From: Granulicella sp.
GTDB lineage: Bacteria > Acidobacteriota > Terriglobia > Terriglobales > Acidobacteriaceae
Assembly (NCBI GenBank): GCA_003133205.1
Contig: PKWK01000309.1
Coordinates: 1 to 23,209 of the forward strand
Reading direction: 5' to 3'
Length of the DNA stretch: 23,209 nt
The notes under the pieces were generated by a model, which was not told the DNA's origin, ran no database searches, and saw only the letters and a list, made by a program, of their open reading frames with translations. Shown here piece by piece: positions 1 through 6,906 of the stretch. The stretch's first letter is position 1. Each line of letters opens with the position of its first letter. Both the position numbers and the translations under genes were made by a program.

Positions 1-599
1 CCAGCGGCAAGATGGGTTACGCAATTGCAGAGGCCGCCCGGCAGCGTGGCGCGGAGGTCATTCTCGTATCCGCACCAACTTCCCTCTCGCCCCCTGAGCG
101 TTGTGCCTTCGTTCCTGTCACCAGCGCCGAAGAGATGCGCGTCGCGGTGATGGAGCATCTGCCAGTCGCGACAGTAGTCGTCGGCGCAGCGGCAGTAGCC
201 GACTTCCGTATGCCTGCCATCGCCCCCGAAAAGCTGCGCCGCGAAGGCAGTCTGCACCTCGACCTCGAGCCAACCGCGGATATCGTGCGCGGAGTTGTCG
301 AAGCGAATCGGCCGGGCACGCTGGTGATCGCGTTCGCGGCTGAGACCGGCTCGAGCATCAGCCGGGCCCGCGAAAAGCTCTTGGCCAAAGGCGCCGACGC
401 CATCGTGCTGAACGACGTCTCGCAGCCAGGCATCGGCTTCGATTCCGACCTCAACGCCGCAACCTTCATCACTCGCGAGCACGCGATCGACATCCCTGAG
501 ATGCCCAAGCGCGAGATGGCGGACCGCATCCTGGACCAGGTCGTCGCGCTGCGGGTCGCACAGCCCTCACCGAGTCAGGTTGGCGATCACGCCGGATAG
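1..599 (+). CDS. coaBC: CoaBC, C-terminal CoaB part (phosphopantothenate-cysteine ligase); 5' partial
   Basis: The reading frame is open from the window edge (first whole codon at base 3) to TAG at 597-599, giving about 198 residues. It matches the CoaB half of the bifunctional CoaBC protein, which condenses 4'-phosphopantothenate with cysteine using CTP in coenzyme A synthesis in the cytoplasm. Recognisable blocks are AAAVADFRM (the substrate-contact region, AAVADYRP in relatives), the following KLRREG, VIAFAAETG, and AREKLLAKGADAIVLNDVS followed by GIGFDSDLNAATFI. These are the usual order and spacing for the CoaB domain. The N-terminal flavin-dependent decarboxylase half lies outside the window. 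The last 13 bases overlap the 3' end of the convergent sulfatase gene. Family assignment is firm; whether the missing half is fused cannot be seen here. Confidence 0.93.
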   Translation, partial: SGKMGYAIAEAARQRGAEVILVSAPTSLSPPERCAFVPVTSAEEMRVAVMEHLPVATVVVGAAAVADFRMPAIAPEKLRREGSLHLDLEPTADIVRGVVEANRPGTLVIAFAAETGSSISRAREKLLAKGADAIVLNDVSQPGIGFDSDLNAATFITREHAIDIPEMPKREMADRILDQVVALRVAQPSPSQVGDHAG

Positions 600-2104
600 C
601 TGTAAGCATTCACCAGCTTTGACAACTCCGCGCGTGTCGCAGCGTGCCTCGGATCGTCGGCAAGGTTGGTCAACTCCATCGGGTCGGCGTGAACGTCGAA
701 CAGCATCGCCCCATTCGCCGCGTCCTTGCCGTACTCCGCGTAGCGCCATTGCTCCGTGCGCACCGCAGTCCCATGGATCGTCCTGCCATCCTCGCTCCAG
801 ATGCTGTACGCAGGCTGATCCCACTTCGCGCCGCGCGGATCCTGCAGCAGCGGCACAAGACTGGTCCCCTCGACGCCAGCCGGAACATCGAGACTCGCCA
901 ACTCGCACAAGGTTCGATAGATGTCGAGCGACTGAACCATGCGCGTGCAAGCGCGGCCATTGCCCTTCGCGCCAGGCATGTCGATGATCAGCGGAACGCG
1001 CGTTCCGCCCTCGAAGAGCGAACCCGCCTTCGACCACTTGCCCTTCTCGCCGAGCTGGTATCCGTGGTCGGCGACGAAGACGATGACGGTGTTGTCGCGC
1101 AGTTTAAGCCGCTCAAGTTCCGCGACCACGCGGCCCAGGTTCCAATCGGCCCACGAGATGGACGCGAGATACGCGCGGATCACCTGCTTCGCCTCGGACT
1201 CCGACGCGCCGCGCCCGATGAAAAGATCGGCGTTGCGCGGACGAATCGCCGCCTTCGGGAAACCAGGCGGCACCGTCGGCCACGCCGCGAAGTCCGGCGG
1301 AAGCTGGATCTTCGCGGGGTCGTATATGTCGAAGAAGCGCTGCGGAGCCTGCGGCGGACTATGCGGCTTGGAGAATCCGCAGCCCACAAAGAAGGGCTTG
1401 TCCGGGTCTGCGGCGACCTGCTGCAAGAACTTGATCGCGAGATCGGCGACGAGGTAATCGCCCGCACCTTCGCCATTCCCGTCGAGCACGAGTATCTCGT
1501 CGGAGTGCTCTGCGCGCGCGTTGTCCTGAGGCAGAGGAGGCAATACGCCGTTCGGCATCGGAATCTGCACGCGCGGGAGGTCCATCTTCGTGCCAATAGT
1601 CGTCGGGTGCATCGACTCCACGTCGCCATCGAATATAGTCCACGCCTGCGGGTCGTCAAGCCCGGCGTGGAAGAGCTTGCCGCTGCGCAGCGCCGTGTAT
1701 CCGTGCTCGCGGAAGAGATGCGGCAGCGTGATCCACTCCGGATGCGCCTTGACCACCGCGGCGCCGTTGCCGAGAATGCCGGTCTCGCGCGGCAGATGGC
1801 CGGTGAAGAGAGAGGAGCGTGAAGGATTGCACAACGGAAATTGGCAGTAGTTGCGGTCGAAGCGGACGCCCTGCGCGCCCAATGCATCGATGTTCGGACT
1901 ATGCACGTTGAAGCGGCTGTTGTAGCTGGCTAGCTCGGGGCGCATGTCATCGGACATGAAGAAGAGGACGTTGAGCGGGCGGCGCCGCTTCGTGCTGGTT
2001 GCCGTTTGCTGGGCTCCGGCGGGGAGCGCGGTAGCAAGTGCCGCGCCTGCCGCTTTGGTGAGGAAGGTGCGCCGGGTGGTGGTGTTGGTTTCCTGTTTGC
2101 TCAT
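587..2104 (-). CDS. Tat-exported sulfatase, iduronate-2-sulfatase-like
   Basis: This 505-residue protein belongs to the type I sulfatases, which hydrolyse sulfate esters using a formylglycine made from an active-site cysteine. The N-terminus carries a twin-arginine signal (RRTFLTK, then an Ala-rich stretch ending near GAQ), so it is probably exported folded. The metal-binding FFMSDDM block lies near residue 50, and CNPSR (the CxPSR motif) at about 92-96 places the modified cysteine at 92. GFSKPHSPP and ADHGYQLGEKGKWSK are the later active-site blocks typical of the iduronate-2-sulfatase branch. ATG at 2104 is preferred because GGGGG lies about 9 bases upstream; an in-frame TTG at 2122 is the alternative. 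The substrate is not predictable, since this branch includes many bacterial polysaccharide sulfatases. The gene just upstream is a relic of the enzyme that would activate it. It overlaps coaBC tail to tail by 13 bp. Confidence 0.93.
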   Translation of the reverse strand: MSKQETNTTTRRTFLTKAAGAALATALPAGAQQTATSTKRRRPLNVLFFMSDDMRPELASYNSRFNVHSPNIDALGAQGVRFDRNYCQFPLCNPSRSSLFTGHLPRETGILGNGAAVVKAHPEWITLPHLFREHGYTALRSGKLFHAGLDDPQAWTIFDGDVESMHPTTIGTKMDLPRVQIPMPNGVLPPLPQDNARAEHSDEILVLDGNGEGAGDYLVADLAIKFLQQVAADPDKPFFVGCGFSKPHSPPQAPQRFFDIYDPAKIQLPPDFAAWPTVPPGFPKAAIRPRNADLFIGRGASESEAKQVIRAYLASISWADWNLGRVVAELERLKLRDNTVIVFVADHGYQLGEKGKWSKAGSLFEGGTRVPLIIDMPGAKGNGRACTRMVQSLDIYRTLCELASLDVPAGVEGTSLVPLLQDPRGAKWDQPAYSIWSEDGRTIHGTAVRTEQWRYAEYGKDAANGAMLFDVHADPMELTNLADDPRHAATRAELSKLVNAYSYPA

Positions 2105-2129
2105 ACGTAAATGCCCCCGCAAAACTGCG

Positions 2130-2192
2130 CTACAAGTTTACGACGCAGCGGTAGCCGATGTTGGAGGCTGCGGAGTCCGGCGTGTTGAAGGG
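2130..2192 (-). pseudogene. C-terminal relic of a formylglycine-generating enzyme (SUMF1/FGE family)
   Basis: Reading the minus strand from 2192, twenty codons and a stop (2130-2132) encode a peptide containing NTPDSAASNIGYRCV. This closely resembles the conserved C-terminus of FGE/SUMF1 proteins (human SUMF1, recalled from memory, has NTPDSSASNLGFRCA). An in-frame stop at 2193-2195 and the end of the neighbouring gene at 2201 cut it off, so about 95% of the gene is missing. It has no start codon. It sits 25 bp before the sulfatase start and on the same strand, the usual arrangement of an FGE-sulfatase pair. Identification rests on one short but very characteristic motif. Confidence 0.72.
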
Positions 2193-2200
2193 CTAACCTA

Positions 2201-2683
2201 CTACTGCGGTCGGGGCGTAGGCGCTGCTCCGGGAGTTCCGCCCTCGCTGCCCGGTATGGCATCGCCCTGCGGCGGATGCAAACCGCGCGTGCCCGGCGGC
2301 CTGAGCGGGCAGACCTCGGTACAGCTCTGGCCTACGTTGACGACGGAGTCGACCTGGATCGATGCGGCGGCGGATGAGGTTCGCGGCGTCAGTATCCCGG
2401 TCAGCTCGACCTGGTGGCCGGCGAGCTTGTCGGCGGAGGCGTTCCCCGTCAGACGGGCGCACGCTGTCGGAGTGCTGATGACGAGGGTGGTGGCGGAGCC
2501 GGGCGCCTTCTGTACGCATCCGGAAAAGTTCGTTGGAGTGGCTGGCTTAGGCGGTGGTGGCGGCGTGCTGCCCGCACCCTGCGCGGATGCCTGCGCCCCG
2601 GCCAGGCTTACGCTGCCGGCGATTGCGAGTCCCAGCGCGCAGCTCCGAGTGGCCTTGGCTATACGGTCGGCGATACGGTCCAT
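2201..2683 (-). CDS. Small secreted protein with Pro-rich linker, four mature Cys; unrecognised
   Basis: This 160-residue protein is of unrecognised family. It begins with a charged stretch and a hydrophobic signal peptide (SCALGLAIAGSVSLAGAQASAQ, likely cut after ASA), followed by a PPPPPKP linker. A compact region then starts TNFSGCVQKAPGS, continues through TPTACARL and AGHQVELTGILTPR, and ends with CTEVCPLRPPGTRG and a Gly/Pro-rich tail. Four cysteines in the mature part could form disulfides. ATG 2683 is chosen because GGAGG sits 5-6 bases upstream. An in-frame ATG at 2707 overlaps the CHASE2 gene stop as ATGA and is a real alternative implying translational coupling. Either way it is the last gene of the caspase/CHASE2 operon. 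The function is unknown, and the short PF/OB-like beta pattern is only a guess. Confidence 0.75.
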   Translation of the reverse strand: MDRIADRIAKATRSCALGLAIAGSVSLAGAQASAQGAGSTPPPPPKPATPTNFSGCVQKAPGSATTLVISTPTACARLTGNASADKLAGHQVELTGILTPRTSSAAASIQVDSVVNVGQSCTEVCPLRPPGTRGLHPPQGDAIPGSEGGTPGAAPTPRPQ

Positions 2684-2703
2684 GGTTCCCTCCGTCGTTG
2701 CTC

Positions 2704-4212
2704 TCATGAATGCTTTATCTCGCCCGGATCGTTCTGCGCGGACGCGGTTGCTTCCGCCGGATGCGCTGCGGCGTGGTGATGGCGCGCGAGATGCCCCATC
2801 AAGTGCTGACTGCGGTGATGCCCGGTCGCTTCAAGATAGCGAAAGACAATGAAGACTCCCGCACCCCAGAGCGCCCACAACGGCGTGAAATAGCTCATCG
2901 TAACCAGCGCGAGAAAGCTCAACAACACGATGCAAACAAGCGCTGCCAGGCTCCAGAGTCCGGCCTGCTCCGCGCTCAGTCGAGGCCGGCCATCCTCGTC
3001 GTGCGCCCAGTATAGACAATAGACGATCAGCGTATACAGAATCAAAATTCCCATCGTAACCGCCATCGGAATCTCCAGGAGGAACCGGTGGTCGAGCAGG
3101 GCCTGCACGTAATTCGCATGGAGGAAGACACCCGGCCTCTTTCCCGACGGAAATGGAGCCAGGTCGGATGGGAACGGCTTCATGTCCTGGTCGGAGAGGT
3201 CTCCGATGACGACGATCTTGCCGGCGAGGCTTAGCTGCTTGCCGTTCAGATTGTCGGGGTCGCGGACCCACGGCTTGCACAGTTCGTCGCCGGGCTGCCC
3301 GTCGATATCGGCGCGCGGGGAGGACTCGGCGCTGCACAAGGCGGTCAGGGCGGTGATGTTGGGCAGGTTGAGGAAGGTGGTGTAGGGGTCGATGACCGGA
3401 TTCGCGGCGAGCAACTTCCGCAGAGTGGGATTGGATTCGATGTTCGGGTCGACGACCTTGGCCGCGACCAGAGAGAGGGAATCGCCGCTTGCGTCAGGCA
3501 ACTGTTTGGGTGCGGGTGGTGGGTTGGACCCGACGGGCTGGGAGACGGATACGTTGGTAGCGCTGTCCCCAGGGTCAGCAAAGACAGCAAAGCGGAGAGG
3601 AATCTTGAGGTCGTTGTTGTCGATGCGGGTGAGGCCATAGAGAACCTTTGAGGTGCTGCTGAACTCGATCCGCTTGGTCGGGGCAAGGCAGCCGGATGCA
3701 TCCGAGCCACCGGCCAGCGCGTGCGCTTGCTGTCCGACGACGATGGGAACCTTGCTGCTTTCCATCGCGGAGATGAACGCCGCGTTCTTGTCGGGTTCGG
3801 CGCACGCGTTGGCGGAGTAGTACTTGTCGATGACGATGACGTGAGCGGAGAGTGCATTCAGATCGGTGATCAGCCGGGCGAGGAAGGCGCGCGAGGCGCA
3901 AACGTTGGTGAGCAGATCCGGCGGGTCGTGCGCAGGATCGATGTAGACGATCGCAACGCTCGGGGTCGGCGTATAGCGAAGCGCCCATTTGGCGATTGGC
4001 ATATACATCTTGGCCGAGATGCTGCTCTGATCGATATCGCTGAGTGAACACTCCGTAGAAGTAAACGGGGAGTAGCCCATGAAGTCGCCAAGGTCCGACA
4101 TCATCAGCGCGAACAGGATGGCAACCAGCGGAATCACGAGCCAGAACTGGCGCAGCCTGCGCATCGCCCAATGCTCCACAGGGTGCGGATCGGATTGGGA
4201 GGCTGAGCTCAT
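2704..4212 (-). CDS. CHASE2-domain membrane protein without an output domain
   Basis: The 502-residue protein has one N-terminal membrane segment (about 22-38), a long extracytoplasmic region and three C-terminal membrane segments (about 383-403, 418-440, 442-460). The central region has the marks of CHASE2, an extracellular sensor domain: SVAIVYIDPAHDPP near the start, a VIVIDKYY strand, and near the end GKIVVIGDLSDQD followed by PGVFLHANYVQALLDHRFL. CHASE2 proteins normally continue into a kinase, cyclase or phosphatase. Here the protein ends after the last helix in a His-rich cytoplasmic tail (463-502, including RHHHAAAH), with no catalytic domain. Its start overlaps the caspase stop as ATGA, so translation is probably coupled. 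The context suggests it works with the secreted caspase-like protein. The sensed ligand is unknown. Confidence 0.85.
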   Translation of the reverse strand: MSSASQSDPHPVEHWAMRRLRQFWLVIPLVAILFALMMSDLGDFMGYSPFTSTECSLSDIDQSSISAKMYMPIAKWALRYTPTPSVAIVYIDPAHDPPDLLTNVCASRAFLARLITDLNALSAHVIVIDKYYSANACAEPDKNAAFISAMESSKVPIVVGQQAHALAGGSDASGCLAPTKRIEFSSTSKVLYGLTRIDNNDLKIPLRFAVFADPGDSATNVSVSQPVGSNPPPAPKQLPDASGDSLSLVAAKVVDPNIESNPTLRKLLAANPVIDPYTTFLNLPNITALTALCSAESSPRADIDGQPGDELCKPWVRDPDNLNGKQLSLAGKIVVIGDLSDQDMKPFPSDLAPFPSGKRPGVFLHANYVQALLDHRFLLEIPMAVTMGILILYTLIVYCLYWAHDEDGRPRLSAEQAGLWSLAALVCIVLLSFLALVTMSYFTPLWALWGAGVFIVFRYLEATGHHRSQHLMGHLARHHHAAAHPAEATASAQNDPGEIKHS

Positions 4213-5474
4213 AACCCTGCACCAGCCGATGAGCCCGGCGCCAGTCCAAGTGCAAAGTCCGTGTCGTCCTGGCTCCGGCTCATCACCGGAGTCTGCTGCA
4301 GATTGTATTGTTTGAACTCGGTCGCCACCGTTTGGCTGACATGCTGCTGCGTGTAGTCGAAGATCTTGCTCAGCGGCGTCGATCCACCCTCCTGGCGAAG
4401 TGCCTGCACCAGGTAATAGGTGAAAAAGCCGTGCTGTAGCGTGTCGCTCTCGAGCGACTCCTGCTCGGTCCCGCTGGCCGCAAAGACCATGCGCCCGGAT
4501 CCCTGCTTGATGTGGTTGAGCATCTGCGCGGAGGGCGCGGCATTCTTGATGCCGGGCGCGATCAGCTTATTGTCCTTGATCGCCGCGTTGCCGCTGTAGC
4601 AGGTGTCGAGGAAGATCGCCGCGCGCCCCGCCTTCACTCGCGTGGCGATTGCGTTTGCAATGTCCACCATGGGCAGCGCCGTCGCGTACAGGCTGTCGGG
4701 ATCGATGTTCGCGCCAATCTCCGTATCGTGCGTGATGATGTAGTTCACCCCCACCGTGTCCAGGTCGCGGGACGACCCGTGGGTCGCCACGTACACCACC
4801 ACCACATCGTCGGGGCCTGCGCTTCGCGCCAGCCAGTTGAGCTGCATTTTGATGTTCTTCGTCGTCGCCTGATCATTCAACAGGCTGCGCACGTGGTCGG
4901 GCGGGAAGTTGCCGATCTTCGGGTCCAGCAGCGCGTCCTGGAAGCTCTGCGCATCGTTCGCCGTGTACTTCAGCGGCTCGATGTTCGGGTCTGTGAAATT
5001 TCCGATGCCGACGATCAGCGCCCAGCGCTGCCCGGGAGGTCCGGAGTTCGCGCCCGGCCTGGCCGCGGCCGGACCGGTCACCGCGCGGGTGCTGGCCGTA
5101 AGAACCGGAGTGGCCAACACAAACGGATTCGCTTGCTCCCCGCTCGCGTCTGAAGGAAACTTCTGCGCCTGGCGCATCGCGAAGTCGGCGAGCGCCGCGT
5201 GTCCCAGCTTGCGCTCCACCAGCGAGCGGTAGTACCACGCATCGCCCAACTCGCCGCAGAGTTCAGCGGCGCGCTTCAGTAGCTGATCGGCGTCGCCAAG
5301 TTCCGACGCGCTCGAGTCCGCCCGCATCTTTTCAAGCGCCTGCACCACCAGGTCCACGCCCGCGCCGCATCGCCCCTGCGCCTTTGCGCTCGGGACGCCG
5401 GCGAAGGAGGCGAGCGCGATCATCAGCGCAATCGCCGTCAAACGCCGGTTTGCCGGTGAAGGTTTCATCCTCAT
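4209..5474 (-). CDS. Secreted caspase-family (peptidase C14) protein with N-terminal TPR-like helices
   Basis: The protein has 421 residues. A signal peptide (residues 1-33, probable cut after AKA) implies export. Residues 40-110 are amphipathic helices rich in Leu/Ala, resembling TPR repeats, followed by a Pro/Ala/Gly linker (110-148). The caspase fold spans about 150-360: RWALIVGIGNF opens the first strand, YVATHGS holds the catalytic His (H232), and IFLDTCYSG holds the catalytic Cys (C292). RMVFAASGTEQESLES and HGFFTYYLVQAL are the downstream blocks typical of bacterial caspase-like proteins. Both dyad residues are present, so it is predicted active. The preferred cleavage residue cannot be read, though family members often cut after Arg or Lys. 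The gene lies 48 bp after the paralogous secreted proteins and overlaps CHASE2. ATG 5474 is used; GGAG lies about 10 bases upstream. Confidence 0.92.
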   Translation of the reverse strand: MRMKPSPANRRLTAIALMIALASFAGVPSAKAQGRCGAGVDLVVQALEKMRADSSASELGDADQLLKRAAELCGELGDAWYYRSLVERKLGHAALADFAMRQAQKFPSDASGEQANPFVLATPVLTASTRAVTGPAAARPGANSGPPGQRWALIVGIGNFTDPNIEPLKYTANDAQSFQDALLDPKIGNFPPDHVRSLLNDQATTKNIKMQLNWLARSAGPDDVVVVYVATHGSSRDLDTVGVNYIITHDTEIGANIDPDSLYATALPMVDIANAIATRVKAGRAAIFLDTCYSGNAAIKDNKLIAPGIKNAAPSAQMLNHIKQGSGRMVFAASGTEQESLESDTLQHGFFTYYLVQALRQEGGSTPLSKIFDYTQQHVSQTVATEFKQYNLQQTPVMSRSQDDTDFALGLAPGSSAGAGL

Positions 5475-5522
5475 GGAAGACGCACTCCGTTCCTACTCGC
5501 ACACGGTGGAAATGCAGTTCTA

Positions 5523-6809
5523 CTACTGTCCTCGCGCCTTCAGTTTCATTGCAGCGATAATGCGACCATTCACGTTGCCTTTTGCGAGATCGATCTGGCC
5601 TTTCGCGCTGAGATCGAAATTCACCGCAGCGGAAGTCTTGATCGTATCGATAATATTGGCCTCGTCCAGTTTGGCGCCGACCATCGAAATCACGTCCGCG
5701 TTGGTCAACGCATCCGCGGCCGGAGCGCTCGCTGCCGCAGTCGCATGCTGCGCGCTCGCCGCCATCCGGTCTCCCAGGGTCTTATAGTGGGCGAGCGCGG
5801 TATCGATGCGCGTCTGCGGCTGCAGGAAATTCTTCTCCGTCGGCTTGGCGTCGATCGCCTTGCCATAGTCGATGGACGCCTCCTGCAGGTACTTCCGCGC
5901 CTTGGTCACATCCTCTGCCTGATACCCAAGCGCTTCGTTCGCTACTCCAATGTCGTACAGCCGATAGGCATCCTGCTCGGGCTGGGCGAAGGGCGTCATC
6001 GTCTCCAGTTGTTCGAGCGCGCGCGTCCACAGCTTCTGTTCCATCAGCTTGTCCGCGTCGTCCAGCCCTCCACCGACTGCCAGATTGACCTGAACCTGCT
6101 CAGAGGTATTCACCAGGAGCGATACGATATCGAGCGCCGTACTCTGAATCAGCCAATTCTTTAGTTCCACTGGCGTCGGCGGCTTGTCCGGATCGTCCGA
6201 GGGCCTCGAACCCTGCGTGGTCGTCGGCACCTTCGGAATGTGCGACGCGAGAATGCTCGACAGGGATGGCGGCTTGTTCGCGGTCGCGGCCGCGGGCGGA
6301 GGTACCACGAACTCCTGATCGAACTTCGCCGTCACTGTGTTCGCCGCAATCGATCTGTTCCCGCGAACATCCTGCGCATTGAAGTTCGCGGCCATCAAGC
6401 CGGTCACGTGCGTCATCGGCTGCGTTGGTGCAGGCTTCTTGCCGAAGCTGAGGCCTTGCTGTTGCGTGATCTGCGGCGGCGGCTGGGCGTACGTCGTAAT
6501 CTGGCAGTTGATCACCGCATCAGGACGCTCTGGCGGAGAAACGGTCCGCAGGCGGGGATCGTTGGCAACCAGCAGACTCTCGATCGTCGACTTCAGAACC
6601 ACGCTGACGTCTCCCGGTATGCCCGGCCCGGTCACGTTAACGGTGATCGACAAGCCATCGATGTGGCCGGTCGGAGGAAGCTTGCGCACCAGGACAATCT
6701 TCTTGCTTTGGAACGCGCCACCGAAGCCTTGCGCATGCATCGTTACGCCGTGGGTTACGGTCATCCCAAGCAGGAGAACCAGCAGAATTCCAGATCTCGT
6801 CTTGCACAT
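5523..6809 (-). CDS. Secreted protein with helical-repeat core and short C-terminal domain (paralog 2)
   Basis: The protein has about 428 residues and no named family that I recognise. It carries a signal peptide ending near MHAQ. An N-terminal region has KIVLVRKLPPTGHIDG and VINCQITTYAQP, then Pro-rich linkers. A helical region (about 215-345) has LMEQKLWTRALEQLETM and YLQEASIDYGKAIDAKPTEK, which looks like TPR-type repeats. A final block of about 60 residues begins LTNADVISMVGAKLDEANII; I know similar short blocks from many acidobacterial secreted proteins. It is a tandem paralog of the gene upstream, with long near-identical blocks in the same order. ATG 6809 is chosen because its MC start matches the paralog; GTG at 6818 is also in frame. 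The 97 bp before it could hold its own promoter. Its role, perhaps as a periplasmic scaffold for the caspase, is inference. Confidence 0.85.
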   Translation of the reverse strand: MCKTRSGILLVLLLGMTVTHGVTMHAQGFGGAFQSKKIVLVRKLPPTGHIDGLSITVNVTGPGIPGDVSVVLKSTIESLLVANDPRLRTVSPPERPDAVINCQITTYAQPPPQITQQQGLSFGKKPAPTQPMTHVTGLMAANFNAQDVRGNRSIAANTVTAKFDQEFVVPPPAAATANKPPSLSSILASHIPKVPTTTQGSRPSDDPDKPPTPVELKNWLIQSTALDIVSLLVNTSEQVQVNLAVGGGLDDADKLMEQKLWTRALEQLETMTPFAQPEQDAYRLYDIGVANEALGYQAEDVTKARKYLQEASIDYGKAIDAKPTEKNFLQPQTRIDTALAHYKTLGDRMAASAQHATAAASAPAADALTNADVISMVGAKLDEANIIDTIKTSAAVNFDLSAKGQIDLAKGNVNGRIIAAMKLKARGQ

Positions 6810-6906
6810 AGGGCACACTCGCGAGAAAAGAGTTTACTCCAACCTCTGCGTTGCAGCATCCAACCACGGGGCCCGTATATTCCTGATTCCCAATACTGTA
6901 ACTACT

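Noticed and set aside
644..1822. 392-codon open frame on the plus strand
   Set aside because: It is antisense to the sulfatase, is Arg/His-rich with no domain motif, and arises from GC-rich codon bias on the other strand.
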